Below the pieces are notes generated by a model that saw nothing but the letters and a program-made list of their open reading frames with translations, did no database searches and was not told the origin of the DNA. The translations under genes were made by a program, and so were the position numbers. Source: JBBATK01 sp044228685 (lineage in GTDB: Bacteria > Bacteroidota > Ignavibacteria > Kapaibacteriales > NICIL-2). Taken from it: a DNA stretch of 64,000 nt. Below, one piece after another: positions 26,149 through 35,081 of this stretch. Numbering within the stretch: the stretch's first letter is position 1; each line of letters begins with the position of its first letter. The stretch lies in NCBI GenBank assembly GCA_044228685.1, contig JBGAUL010000019.1, positions 1-64,000 of the forward strand, given 5' to 3'.

Positions 26149-26205
26149 GCAATCAACCTTGTTCACGGTACTCTTAGTTCAGTATCTGCTCGCTAAGCGC
26201 ACAAA

Positions 26206-27969
26206 TCATCGTGCGCCCACATACACCTTTTGCGAGTTCACTATGTGTGAGCCGAGATACACATTACACAGCAGTGCTCCGCTGCTGAGATCGCGACGTT
26301 GAAAATCAACTTCATTCATGCCGGTATGCAAGAGTAGCGCTCGCCTTACCAGGACTTCGCCGCGCTCATTGACCATCTGAATCTCAACAGTCTGCTCATT
26401 CAGTGTTTCATCGCACATAATGTTCAAGCTTGCTACTTCGTCCAAGGGGTTTGGTCGAATGGCATAGACGCGACAGTGCGCGTTGATTGGCGAATCGTCG
26501 CTAACGCTGGTCAATGGATTTAGATTGATTTCGTTTGAGAACAAACTCTCCACTCCATTCGAGTCCACGCCTGCCACGCTGACCGCTTGAAGTCCACTAT
26601 CTGCGAGTGTGATCGTATAGGAGCTGGCACGTGGGAATTGATAGACAGTATCCCAATCATTTGTTGAGCTGCGCACAGCGACGCGATATGCAGGTTGCTC
26701 AACTGCTGCAGAGATCTGTAATCGCACTAAACGACCGGCTTGACTCTCGACGTGAAAGCTTGGCTGCTGCGGCGCTATTGCCAGCATTGCGGCAGCATTG
26801 CCGTTAATGACGGTGTTGCGGGCGCAGTACTTGAAATCAACATAGAAGCTATCGAGATTACTGTCGTGATTGATATCTACTCCTAAGATATCTGCCGAGG
26901 TGTGTTGTCTGTCAGTGTAACCGGCAGAGTTTGATGCATCACCGTGTTCATTTGCTGAAGTAAAACGTACAGCAGTGTAATTAGCTTGACGGAAGGGGAT
27001 GTGATCACCGCCACGACCTGTGCGATCTTCAGCTGCCATGATATTGATTCGCATCGGCACTTCAGCGTGTGCAGCAATTTGTTCAGCATACTGCAGCTTG
27101 ATATAGCGCGCCAATTGTTTATGCGCAGAGTTGAAACTGCCGAGTGAAAAGATGCGCAGATCGGTGCTGTCAACACCGCCCGGCATTGCACAACCCGGAG
27201 CAGATGCGGTCTTGCCACAATACACGCCTCCAACAATGTCGTTGTTGAACACCGCTCTAAGCGGAATAGACTTCTGCTTGAGATAATTGGCAAATGCCGT
27301 GGCACCATTCAATCCTTGCTCTTCGGCAATGGTAAGGAGGAACACGATGCTGTGACTAAAGCGCATCGAGCTCATCACACGCGCAAGTTCCATCACCAAA
27401 GCACAGCCACTGCCGTTGTCTTCTATGCCTTGGGCTAAGCAGGTCGTATCGCACACATTAGAACAACGACTATCCAAATGTGCTTCAATGAGGATGATGG
27501 ATTTATCAGTGGTATCAGCGCCGGGTAAAACCGCAAAGACGTTGCGATGCTGAGAAACGCCACAAATGGGTTGAACGAACTGCAAGTATGAAGGTATCAG
27601 ACGATCACCGTTTTGAACGCCGATAGCTGCGAAGCGAGCGTAAGCCCAACGACGTGCAGCGCCGATGCCACGTTGCGATGAGAGAGTGTCCGAAGCTGTG
27701 TTTCGATTGTAAAACGAACTGAGAGTATCAAGCAAAACATGGATTGAATCCGGCGAGATGTTGCGTTGTATGTACAGCGACGCGTCTTGTGGTGAGCGGA
27801 TGATAGCGCTGCCAAATGTTGAGGCCGGGTTGTAGTGTCCAAGAAGAATTTCTTCGGCAAGTGTGTTTGTGCATACGCCGTTGTTCTGCGCATAGAGCGT
27901 ATGGGTGCAGAAGTTTAGACAAAGGAGAATGATGCAGAGCCTGAAGAGTTGGGTGCGAGTCGTTGTCAT
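26206..27969 (-). CDS. Secreted M28-family zinc peptidase with T9SS sorting domain
   Basis: The 587 residues begin with a signal peptide (LFRLCIILLCLNFCTHTLYAQ). The M28 catalytic domain shows the metal-binding series IEAHLDSR (His, Asp), GIEDNGSGCA (Asp), TIAEEQGLNGA (catalytic Glu and metal Glu), FNNDIVGG (Asp) and GGDHIPFRQANYTAV (His). A Cys-rich insertion (CSNVCDTTC) lies beside the first metal ligands. An FN3-like domain (SFHVESQAGRLVRLQISAAVEQPAYRVAVRSS) and a T9SS-type end (YAIRPNPLDEVASLNI to SQKVYVGAR) follow. It should act outside the cell as an aminopeptidase or carboxypeptidase on peptides. It is a single gene between convergent neighbours. Confidence 0.92.
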   Translation of the reverse strand: MTTTRTQLFRLCIILLCLNFCTHTLYAQNNGVCTNTLAEEILLGHYNPASTFGSAIIRSPQDASLYIQRNISPDSIHVLLDTLSSFYNRNTASDTLSSQRGIGAARRWAYARFAAIGVQNGDRLIPSYLQFVQPICGVSQHRNVFAVLPGADTTDKSIILIEAHLDSRCSNVCDTTCLAQGIEDNGSGCALVMELARVMSSMRFSHSIVFLLTIAEEQGLNGATAFANYLKQKSIPLRAVFNNDIVGGVYCGKTASAPGCAMPGGVDSTDLRIFSLGSFNSAHKQLARYIKLQYAEQIAAHAEVPMRINIMAAEDRTGRGGDHIPFRQANYTAVRFTSANEHGDASNSAGYTDRQHTSADILGVDINHDSNLDSFYVDFKYCARNTVINGNAAAMLAIAPQQPSFHVESQAGRLVRLQISAAVEQPAYRVAVRSSTNDWDTVYQFPRASSYTITLADSGLQAVSVAGVDSNGVESLFSNEINLNPLTSVSDDSPINAHCRVYAIRPNPLDEVASLNIMCDETLNEQTVEIQMVNERGEVLVRRALLLHTGMNEVDFQRRDLSSGALLCNVYLGSHIVNSQKVYVGAR

Positions 27970-28000
27970 GTGTTCCCCGAGTTAAAAGTGTTCCGGACAC

Positions 28001-28041
28001 AAAAAAAACCTGCGTCTGGCAAATATAGACGCAGGTTTTTT
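28001..28041 (-). terminator. Rho-independent terminator of the export operon (minus strand)
   Basis: AACCTGCGTCT (28007-28017) pairs with AGACGCAGGTT (28027-28037); runs of eight A on the left and six T on the right give it terminator form in both directions. It lies just after the last permease gene. Confidence 0.9.
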
Positions 28042-28060
28042 GATGACAACTGAAAGGGTC

Positions 28061-29227
28061 TTAGAGACCTCGCAAAGAATCAACGATTTCGAGTTTCGCT
28101 GCGCGGTACGACGGAAGGAATCCACCGGCAATACCCATTGCGACAGAAAACACCATTGCGCCGATGACAATTTCGGGCGACAATGCGAATGAGAAGGAGA
28201 TGTCTGAGAAGGTGCTGAAGTTGATCGTCGACATCGAGAAGAACTGCATAAACGATGCGATGAAGACGCCGAGTCCGCCGCCGATGATCGAGAGCAAGAG
28301 CGACTCAACCAAGAACGACATCAGAACGCTTGAACGTCTAAAACCAAGAGCACGCAAGGTACCAATCTCAATCGTGCGATTTGCCACTGTCGAATACATG
28401 GTGATCATTGCACCGATAATCGCACCAACGCTGGAGATGATAGTAATAACCAAACCGAGGATACGTAAGAAGATTGCCAGAGCAGCAGATTGCTTTTCAA
28501 AGAAGTCTTGCTCAATGTCGATCTCCATCTGATTCAAGCGTGGGTCAGTGGCAATAGCTGATTTCATTGCTTCGAGATCAGCTTTCGATGTGTAGCGAAA
28601 TGTCAGACTTGAGTACGCGCTGCGATTGTTGGCAGCGAGAAGTTGCTCGCAATCAGCCCAAAGCTCAGAGTCAAACGCACTTCCGCCGCAATCCATGATG
28701 CCCACGATAGTCCACTCATCACCGCTAAACTTGATTTTGTCGCCAATGTTCGCACCCATAAAGCGCTTTGGCACAGCTGCACCAACAACGAGTTCGCGAG
28801 CACCGTAGTTGAAGTTTCGTCCTTGTTTGATAGTAATGCCCTTGCGCAATTGCTGCACACAAGCACCAACACCACGAACGGAAATGTTACTCATGCCGCC
28901 GTCGTTTTTGGTCAAGTTGATTACCGTTGCAACTTCAGCTGACAACAAGGGCTTGCCGTCGCCGCCTTTTGCCACAGCCGAGAGCGTTTCAATGTTTCGT
29001 GCCGTTTCGCGATCAATCAAACTTGAAATCTCATTGCTTGATCCTTTGCGAACGACGATTGCGTTTTCTTGCGAGCCGGTACTGGTGAGTGCTTTCTCGA
29101 CACCATGCGCCATCATGAGCACACAGGTAAAGGCGAAGACTACCAAGAGTACCAATCCAATTGTAATGCCTGCTGAGAGCGGACGTGCCAGGAAGTTTCT
29201 CCTGATGTACATAAATGGGATTATCAT
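28061..29227 (-). CDS. ABC transporter permease, MacB/FtsX type (second permease)
   Basis: The 388 residues have the MacB_PCD layout: a first helix (AGITIGLVLLVVFAFTCVLMM), a periplasmic domain of about 200 residues (containing NISVRGVGACVQQLRKGITIKQGRNFNYGARELVVGAAVPKRFMG), then an FtsX-type block of three helices (FLRILGLVITIISSVGAIIGAMI, SFLVESLLLSIIGGGLGVFIASF, VIGAMVFSVAMGIAGGFLPSYRAAKLEIVDSLRGL). The EIGTLRALGFRRSSVLMSFLVES signature is typical. It follows the other permease gene by nine bases and ends the operon at a strong terminator. The substrate is unknown; such systems move lipoproteins, peptides or antimicrobials out of the inner membrane. Confidence 0.92.
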   Translation of the reverse strand: MIIPFMYIRRNFLARPLSAGITIGLVLLVVFAFTCVLMMAHGVEKALTSTGSQENAIVVRKGSSNEISSLIDRETARNIETLSAVAKGGDGKPLLSAEVATVINLTKNDGGMSNISVRGVGACVQQLRKGITIKQGRNFNYGARELVVGAAVPKRFMGANIGDKIKFSGDEWTIVGIMDCGGSAFDSELWADCEQLLAANNRSAYSSLTFRYTSKADLEAMKSAIATDPRLNQMEIDIEQDFFEKQSAALAIFLRILGLVITIISSVGAIIGAMITMYSTVANRTIEIGTLRALGFRRSSVLMSFLVESLLLSIIGGGLGVFIASFMQFFSMSTINFSTFSDISFSFALSPEIVIGAMVFSVAMGIAGGFLPSYRAAKLEIVDSLRGL

Positions 29228-29236
29228 GGTTTTCTC

Positions 29237-30397
29237 CTATCCTATAAATCGTAAGCCATCAACAATACGTGTTTTGCCTGTGCGCCATATTGGTATGATC
29301 GAGGCAAACACTCCAACGAGTACCGCAGAGAGGAACGAACTGATGTAGGTTCCGGTAGCAACGTAGAACACAGGGAAGAACTGCTTGGGAACTACAGCGC
29401 CGACCACAACAACCATGAGGTTGAGGAGGATAATGCCGAGGAATGCGCCTAAGAGCGACATTGCAATAGCTTCGCCGGCAATAAAGGTCGTGAGTTGCGA
29501 TCCCGAAAATCCAAGTGTCTTGAGCATCGCGAACTCGCGCGTACGCTCACGTGCCGACATGATCATGGTATTTCCGAGAACGAAAAGGATGATCACGACG
29601 ATGAGATATGACATCACACGAATAACGGTGAAGATTGCGCTATAGGCAGAGAAGAAACTCTGATTGAATGCGCGCTCGGTTTCTGTCTTGGTTTCAGCCG
29701 GTGAGTTCTTGAACTGCTGATCAATTGCAGATGAAATCGATGCAGCCGATGAACCACCCTTCAACTTCGTTACCACCCAACCAACTTTGTTGGCGCGTTC
29801 CGGAGCTTCTTGTTGAATTCGTTCATTGAGATACTGCCACGAGAAGAACATCTGCGTGCCGTCTGTGTTTTTGTCGCGCTTCTTGTAAATACCGCGCACA
29901 ACAAAGTCCCACTTGCCGGGATAGATGTCTCCGTCAACCGTCATCATATCACCAACTTTGATGTTGAATTGCTGAGCAATAGACTCACCGATGATACATG
30001 CGTTACGTTCACGGATGAAGGATTCGCGTTCCTCTTTGGTCACAACGAATTCCGGATACACATCAAACACCTTTTCCGGTTCGCAAGCCATGCGAGCGAA
30101 GAAGTTGTTCTTGTCCTTGTACACGCCACCGAACCAGTTGAAAGCACATGTGTTTTCGACGCCTTCGGTCTTTGCCACTTTGTCGAGATAGTTCAGAGGC
30201 AAAGGGAAGATGAAGGAGACGGCATGACGAACGATGAGACGATCCACGGAACCGGCTTCGATGCCGGCTTCCCAGGAGGTGAGGACGGTTGCCAGCAGAC
30301 CGAAAGCGGAGACCGCAATTGCGACACCCAACATGGTCAGGATATTGCGAAGAGGGTGACGCTTAAGGTTCTTGAGAATGATCTTAAGCATGTCCAT
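29237..30397 (-). CDS. ABC transporter permease, MacB/FtsX type (first permease)
   Basis: I take the ATG at 30395-30397 (MDMLKIILKNLKRHPLRNILTMLG), which has GGAG upstream and overlaps the ATPase gene end by 14 bases; longer starts lie deep within that gene. The protein has a first helix (ILTMLGVAIAVSAFGLLATVL), a periplasmic domain and a C-terminal FtsX block (VIRVMSYLIVVIILFVLGNTMIM, FAMLKTLGFSGSQLTTFIAGEAIAMSLLGAFLGIILLNLMVVVVG, YISSFLSAVLVGVFASIIPIWRTGKTRIVDGLRFIG). It pairs with the second permease to form a heterodimer around one shared ATPase, unlike MacB where ATPase and permease are fused. Location inner membrane. Confidence 0.92.
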   Translation of the reverse strand: MDMLKIILKNLKRHPLRNILTMLGVAIAVSAFGLLATVLTSWEAGIEAGSVDRLIVRHAVSFIFPLPLNYLDKVAKTEGVENTCAFNWFGGVYKDKNNFFARMACEPEKVFDVYPEFVVTKEERESFIRERNACIIGESIAQQFNIKVGDMMTVDGDIYPGKWDFVVRGIYKKRDKNTDGTQMFFSWQYLNERIQQEAPERANKVGWVVTKLKGGSSAASISSAIDQQFKNSPAETKTETERAFNQSFFSAYSAIFTVIRVMSYLIVVIILFVLGNTMIMSARERTREFAMLKTLGFSGSQLTTFIAGEAIAMSLLGAFLGIILLNLMVVVVGAVVPKQFFPVFYVATGTYISSFLSAVLVGVFASIIPIWRTGKTRIVDGLRFIG

Positions 30398-31082
30398 TGT
30401 TAGCTCCCTCCGGAAGTAGATCGCCCTTCTCCAAGTGACGTACAATGTGCGCATGATTTGCAGCCGCCGGATCGTGCGTTACCATCACGATAGTCTTCTT
30501 GAATTCTTTGTTCAAGCGTTCAAGCATGTTCATGATTTCCTGCGCCGACACTTTATCCAAGTCACCGGTTGGCTCATCCGCCACGATGATGTGAGGATCA
30601 GTTGCAATTGCACGTGCGATAGCAACACGCTGTTGTTGTCCACCGGAAAGTTGGTTTGGTGTGTGCTGCATGCGGTCGCCAAGACCGACGATCTCCAGTG
30701 CAGTTTCAACCTGACGACGTCGCTCAGCCTTGGAGAGCTTTGTGAGCAACAAAGGCAACTCTACATTTTCATATGCTGTGAGCACAGGGATGAGATTGTA
30801 GAATTGAAAAATGAATCCAACGTTGTTAGCGCGCCATTTGGCGAGCTGCGTTTCGTCCATGGTGGCGATGTCGGTGCCAAAGACGCTGATGCGACCTTCG
30901 GTTGGACGATCGATACCTGCGATGAGATTGAGCAAGGTTGTCTTGCCGGAACCTGATGGTCCCATCAACGCCAAAAATTCGCCTTCGGCAATATCCAGAC
31001 TCAGTTTGTTGAGCACCGGTACGCTGAGACGATCTCGGACGTAGTTCTTACTAATATTCTCGAGCCGAATTGAAGAGCTCAT
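30384..31082 (-). CDS. ABC transporter ATP-binding protein, LolD/MacB type
   Basis: The 232-residue protein has every ABC motif: Walker A MGPSGSGKTTLLN, Q-loop NVGFIFQFYNLIPVLTAYENVELPL, signature LSGGQQQRVAIARAI, and Walker B HIIVADEPTGDLD, followed by VTHDPAAANHA. The Q-loop sequence FIFQFYNLIPVLTAYENVELPL marks the LolD/MacB/FtsE subgroup that drives mechanotransmission to FtsX-type permeases. It sits between the adaptor gene and the two permease genes, so it probably powers both. Cytosolic face of the inner membrane. Confidence 0.95.
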   Translation of the reverse strand: MSSSIRLENISKNYVRDRLSVPVLNKLSLDIAEGEFLALMGPSGSGKTTLLNLIAGIDRPTEGRISVFGTDIATMDETQLAKWRANNVGFIFQFYNLIPVLTAYENVELPLLLTKLSKAERRRQVETALEIVGLGDRMQHTPNQLSGGQQQRVAIARAIATDPHIIVADEPTGDLDKVSAQEIMNMLERLNKEFKKTIVMVTHDPAAANHAHIVRHLEKGDLLPEGANNGHA

Positions 31083-31250
31083 GCTTCTCCCAGAATTGAT
31101 GAGTAATTGTCGTGTTAGAGTCGGAGCTAAATACTCGAATGAAAAAGGGCACTACTAGCATTCACCGTGCGAAATGGTGTGCCCAAGTACTGATACTATT
31201 CGCCGCGGTCAATCAAAGACCACAGCTACTAACTATAATAAACTTGATTG

Positions 31251-32483
31251 TTACTTCTTTAACTGTGCTTTGATGCCGTCCTTAAGAGACTCGGTAGAAC
31301 TAACCACGACTTTGTCCCCGGCGCGGAGTCCACTAGTAACTTCAACAAGACCGTTGCTTTGTTGTCCCACTTGCACACTTGTTTCACGAACGTGTTCTGC
31401 ATCGAATACAAACACAGTGGTCTTGCCATCTTTGGTGTGCAATGCCGTTGTTGGGATCATGAGTTTTGACTGCGCGTGCTCATCGGTTGCCTGAGCTGAT
31501 TGCTTGAGAAACAAAACCTTGGCACTCATTTCCGGCAGTACACGTGCGTCACGTTGTTGAAAGCGAATCTTCACTTGTACCGTCGCTTTCGCGCGATCAG
31601 CTGTTGGGATAATCTTACTGACAAACGCCGGATAGCGTTTTTCAGGATAAGCATCCAAAGTCACTTCACAAGGTTGATCGGAAGCAACTCGTTCAATGTT
31701 CGATTCTGATACATCGGCTTCAACTTCAAGCGAATTCATGTCAGCAATCGTAACTACCGCACCGCGTGAGCCTGCTGCTGAACCAAGTACAGTGATAACT
31801 TCACCGACGTTTGCATTCTTACTCAGTACCGTGCCGTCAAATGGTGCACGAAGAACTGTGTTTTCAATCTGAACTTCTGCATTGCGAATGTTAGCCTCTG
31901 CCATCTTTATGTTGGCTTGACGAGCTGCCAGACTAGCTTCAGCGCGACGCTTACGAGCGGTCGCAATGTCGAAGTCGGATGTCGTTACTGCATTCGCATC
32001 GTGCAAACTCTTCTTACGCGCATAGTCCTTGCTTGCATCGTCAAGTTCGGCTTGAGCGTTGTCGAAGTCTGCCTTTGCTAAGTCGAGAGCTGCTTTGAGT
32101 TGACTGAGATTTGCTTCAACGTCAGCGCTTTCAATGCGACCAATGACTTGGTTCTGATGCACGACATCGCCTTCAATCACTTTGAGCTCAACGAGACGTC
32201 CTGAGATTTTAGATGAAACCGCTGCCTTGCGTTGCGCAACGACATAGCCACTTGCTGCAAGGACCGAGTTGCCTTGTGATGGCGAAACCATCGAAGCGCT
32301 CGCGATTTCGATTTCCGGTGCACTCATGAGGCTGGATTTGAAGTAGTACCAACCAACTACAAGTGCTAAAAGGACGACGAGCGTGATGATGTATCCGCCC
32401 CAACGACGTGGTTGTTTTACTTGTGGTTGTTCGTCGCGTTTGATGCGTAGCGAGGACAAATCTGCTGTTTTGACTTCTGACAT
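31251..32483 (-). CDS. Periplasmic adaptor subunit (MacA/HlyD-type)
   Basis: The 410 residues begin with a cytosolic tail, one membrane helix (GGYIITLVVLLALVVGWYYF), and a barrel-sandwich hybrid (GYVVAQRKAAVSSKISGRLVELKVIEGDVVHQNQVIGRIES). A long alpha-hairpin coiled coil follows (ANLSQLKAALDLAKADFDNAQAELDDASKDYARKKSLHDANAVTTSDFDIATARKRRAEASLAARQANI). The second lipoyl half is LRAPFDGTVLSKNANVGEVITV, and the beta-barrel and membrane-proximal domains end the protein (KTTVFVFDAEHVRETSVQVGQQSNGLVEVTSGLRAGDKVVVSS). It is the first gene of the adaptor-ATPase-permease-permease operon and would connect the permease to an outer-membrane channel encoded elsewhere. Confidence 0.93.
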   Translation of the reverse strand: MSEVKTADLSSLRIKRDEQPQVKQPRRWGGYIITLVVLLALVVGWYYFKSSLMSAPEIEIASASMVSPSQGNSVLAASGYVVAQRKAAVSSKISGRLVELKVIEGDVVHQNQVIGRIESADVEANLSQLKAALDLAKADFDNAQAELDDASKDYARKKSLHDANAVTTSDFDIATARKRRAEASLAARQANIKMAEANIRNAEVQIENTVLRAPFDGTVLSKNANVGEVITVLGSAAGSRGAVVTIADMNSLEVEADVSESNIERVASDQPCEVTLDAYPEKRYPAFVSKIIPTADRAKATVQVKIRFQQRDARVLPEMSAKVLFLKQSAQATDEHAQSKLMIPTTALHTKDGKTTVFVFDAEHVRETSVQVGQQSNGLVEVTSGLRAGDKVVVSSTESLKDGIKAQLKK

Positions 32484-32983
32484 ATTCTGACGGAGCTGCG
32501 TTGAGATAAATCACAATTTACGAAAAGCGAGTACGGCATACGTTGCCTAGGTCGTCGGGTTGCGTAAAAATGATGCAAAACGCTCGAGACCTGAATCCCC
32601 GTTTTTTCAAGGATTATTGGGGCTTTTAGTCGATTGGACCTAGTCAATTGAAAGATTTTTCACTCGAGCCGGTTACTTCCTAAGTAGCTACTTTTCGTCG
32701 TTTAGATGCTGCCAAGGCACTTCTACATCAAAGTGTTGACTCTGTATGCATTGCCCACACATCTGGGTTTTGGCATCCAAGTCGGATGCTTGTCGTGCTG
32801 GAGTATCATCACCGACCGATGAGTCATCAAGAATAGATTGTGAAATTTTTTTTTTCGTGTGCACTGCTTTTTTATTTTCGCGCCACGTCTGGGGGACGCT
32901 CGCCGCAATGCGAGAATTGATGCGGTTTGGAGAACACCATCGTCAACCAACGTTTTATTGACTAACACAACAACGGAGCACCT
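32484..32983. other. Gene-free stretch of about 500 bases
   Basis: It lies between the divergently read adaptor operon and the DUF2795-like gene. It is AT-rich with T-runs near 32848 and 32869. Open frames here lack convincing starts and composition. It should hold two promoters; no regulatory repeat was found. Confidence 0.5.
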
Positions 32984-33220
32984 ATGTTTTGGACACCTGA
33001 ACTCGCACAGTTTTTAGAAGACGCACCCTGGCCTGCAACCAAAGAAGAGTTGCTTGACTACGCCAATCGTACGGGCGCGCCTCAGCAGGTGCTGGATAAT
33101 CTGATGGAGCTGGAAGACAACGAAGAACAGTATGAAAACATCGAAGATCTCTGGCCGGAGTATGAGAATGAAACTGACTCGTTATTCTATAGCGATGACG
33201 ACGACGACGACATTTACTAA
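32984..33220 (+). CDS. DUF2795-like small acidic protein
   Basis: The 78 residues contain WPATKEELLDYANRTGAPQQVLDNLMELEDNEEQYENIEDLWPEY, which matches the DUF2795 core (PATKxELIxYAxxxGAPxxVLxxLxxLPDxxYxxxxDV) as I recall it. The end is very acidic with an Asp run. The family is widespread and of unknown function, perhaps a small helical nucleic-acid or protein-interaction module. The gene has its own terminator immediately downstream. The N-terminus MFWTPELAQFLEDAPW is uncommonly rich in aromatic residues. Confidence 0.82.
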   Translation: MFWTPELAQFLEDAPWPATKEELLDYANRTGAPQQVLDNLMELEDNEEQYENIEDLWPEYENETDSLFYSDDDDDDIY

Positions 33221-33239
33221 AGACGAATAAACATGGTAC

Positions 33240-33270
33240 AAACCGGGTGAATACATCCGGTTTTTTTTTC
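33240..33270 (+). terminator. Rho-independent terminator
   Basis: AAACCGG (33240-33246) pairs with CCGGTTT (33257-33263) and is followed by nine T. It ends the DUF2795-like gene. Confidence 0.85.
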
Positions 33271-33292
33271 GCCACACCTTTTCAACCCAACC

Positions 33293-33640
33293 ATGTTCGA
33301 ACACAAGTCCCATCCCATTATCAGTCGCCAAGCCTTTCTCCTGCGGATGGCGCGCACGGTACTCGTAACCTTCGGCATAATTGCAATTTCTTTGCTCATT
33401 GGTGTGATGGGCTATCGCATTACCGAAAGCATGTCGTGGATTGATTCACTTCTCAATGCTTCTATGATTCTTAGCGGTATGGGACCAGCCAACACGCTCA
33501 ATACCGATGCCGGCAAACTCTTCGCTTCCATGTATGCCCTCTTTAGCGGCATCGTTTTTATCAGTTCTGCGGGAATACTCGTGGCACCCGTGTTTCATCG
33601 CGTCATGCACCAAATGCATGTGGACGTGGATGAGAGCTGA
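33293..33640 (+). CDS. Small membrane protein resembling a two-helix ion-channel pore
   Basis: The 115 residues show a cationic N-terminus, a first helix (TVLVTFGIIAISLLIGVMGY), a re-entrant-like segment (WIDSLLNASMILSGMGPANTL) and a second helix (LFASMYALFSGIVFISSAGILVAPVFHRVMHQ). This is the layout of a helix-pore-helix potassium-channel module, and the TESMSWIDSLLNASMIL stretch resembles a pore helix. The filter itself is not TVGYG but SGMGPA, so selectivity would differ or be lost. No ligand-gating domain is present. It starts after the terminator of the upstream gene, so it likely has its own promoter. The channel role is inference. Confidence 0.6.
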   Translation: MFEHKSHPIISRQAFLLRMARTVLVTFGIIAISLLIGVMGYRITESMSWIDSLLNASMILSGMGPANTLNTDAGKLFASMYALFSGIVFISSAGILVAPVFHRVMHQMHVDVDES

Positions 33641-33722
33641 AGTGGGTTTTAAAGCTGAGGCTAATCAAACGAGACTTAAGACAATAGCAGGTTGGTAGCT
33701 AATAACGAATGAGTTGCAAGGC

Positions 33723-34151
33723 CTAATCGTCTTGCTGGGTGCTGTCGCCAATGGCAGTGATGAACCAGCGATCGCCAATGCGGGCGGTTTGTACGGAATA
33801 CTTGTTGTTGTAATCGAACTCCACGATCAATCGACACTGCTGCTCGCTGCACTCAGAGGATTTAATGTCAGTGAGACGAGACTTGGTAAAAACGCGCTGC
33901 AAGCGGGCTACTTCATCTCTGATTTCATAGAGTTCAACGGCTAAGAAGGTTCGACCGCTCGGATGGGCCATGAGTCGAGCTGCGTTGTTGACGTCGTTAC
34001 TGTCCAGACGTTGCTTGAAGAGCAGAACCGTTCCACTTGGTGTTGTTTGACTCAAGGGAGTATTGAGGTTTGTGCTTCCACAAGCCTGGAAAAGGAGAGT
34101 CATGATTCCCAGCAAGGTGATCACAACGACATGGTGCTGACGAAAACGCAT
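33723..34151 (-). CDS. Lipoprotein of unknown function, DUF4878/NTF2-like in appearance
   Basis: The 142 residues begin with a lipoprotein signal (VVVITLLGIMTLLFQAC). The remaining part reads SGTVLLFKQRLDSNDVNNAARLMAHPSGRTFLAVE, then ARLQRVFTKSRLTDIKSSECSEQQCRLIVEFDYNNKYSVQTARIGDRWFITAI. Helix followed by a beta-sheet ending in a W-F-I motif is typical of small NTF2-like lipoproteins (DUF4878 and relatives). No catalytic residues can be pointed to. It is the last gene of the minus-strand run that contains two hydrolase genes; 29 bases separate it from the alpha/beta hydrolase gene. Confidence 0.75.
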   Translation of the reverse strand: MRFRQHHVVVITLLGIMTLLFQACGSTNLNTPLSQTTPSGTVLLFKQRLDSNDVNNAARLMAHPSGRTFLAVELYEIRDEVARLQRVFTKSRLTDIKSSECSEQQCRLIVEFDYNNKYSVQTARIGDRWFITAIGDSTQQDD

Positions 34152-34180
34152 TTGTACGAGTTGAGGCTAGGCCTCATATA

Positions 34181-35038
34181 TCAGGAATTGTCCTTTGACA
34201 ATCCAAAGTGATTCAGTGTAAGACTCAGCGCCTTTGCCAAAGCCGGCGTTTGCTCGGTGCATGGATCCGTGCACCCGAAACTGTGCGAACTGTGTTCTAT
34301 TATCGTCAAGTGGCAACGATCCTTGTGCGATGCCTCATACAATTCCTGTGCTTCAGACGGTGGCGTCGCGATATCATTGTCACCAACAATTAACGCAACC
34401 GGTATATAACACCTGGATATAGCAGCAGTCAATGAGTAATTCTCCTTATGCTGCAGGATGTCCTCCAGGTAGCTACTACTCATGCGAAAAGCCGGTCCGA
34501 GCGACGATGCCGGTGCCGCGATGTAGCCACGCTCTCGCCAAATAGCCTTTTGTCGTTCGGAATAGCGATCGAAATCACTCAGTGGTGACCACAGAGCAAG
34601 CGATTGAATCTCAGAATGACGATCCGCAGCAAGCAGTCCAATACCCGCACCACGTGAATGTCCCAGTATGTAGAGCTCTCCACTCCACGAATAGTCCTTT
34701 GGTAGCGCAGATCGATTGCAAAGCGCATCGAGTACCGTCTCTACATCGTCCAACTCCTGCGAAACGCTGTTCGCTGCGAATTGATCAACGTTGAAGACCG
34801 AGTGATCCTGAGATTCCGCATATCCATTGCCGCTGAAGTCGATGCGCAAAACGTGTGCACCATGCTGCGCAAGAACCTCGCTGAGAAGTGGGAAGAATCC
34901 CCAGTTTCTGTGGACGCGAAAGCCGTGAAGAACCAAGACTAAAGGAAGAGCGTGTTGACCCTGTCCACGCTGAAGATCACCATGAATACGGCGCGACGTT
35001 GAACTGAAGACGGTGAAATGAGTCTGATCCGCATTCAT
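34181..35038 (-). CDS. Alpha/beta hydrolase
   Basis: The 285-residue protein has an alpha/beta hydrolase core: LPLVLVLHGFRVHRNWGFFPLLSEVLAQHGAHVLRIDFSGNGYAES for the oxyanion strand, nucleophile elbow GHSRGAG (Ser), late acid in LIVGDNDIATPPSEAQELY and final His in IEHSSHSFG. It has no signal peptide, so it is probably cytosolic. The layout matches the acylaminoacyl-peptidase/dienelactone-hydrolase-like cluster of esterases; substrate unknown. It lies 43 bases after the CocE-type hydrolase gene and may be cotranscribed with it. Confidence 0.9.
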   Translation of the reverse strand: MNADQTHFTVFSSTSRRIHGDLQRGQGQHALPLVLVLHGFRVHRNWGFFPLLSEVLAQHGAHVLRIDFSGNGYAESQDHSVFNVDQFAANSVSQELDDVETVLDALCNRSALPKDYSWSGELYILGHSRGAGIGLLAADRHSEIQSLALWSPLSDFDRYSERQKAIWRERGYIAAPASSLGPAFRMSSSYLEDILQHKENYSLTAAISRCYIPVALIVGDNDIATPPSEAQELYEASHKDRCHLTIIEHSSHSFGCTDPCTEQTPALAKALSLTLNHFGLSKDNS

Positions 35039-35081
35039 AATGAGAACGAAATTACGGGGTCAAAATCTCATCAGGCCTGTC

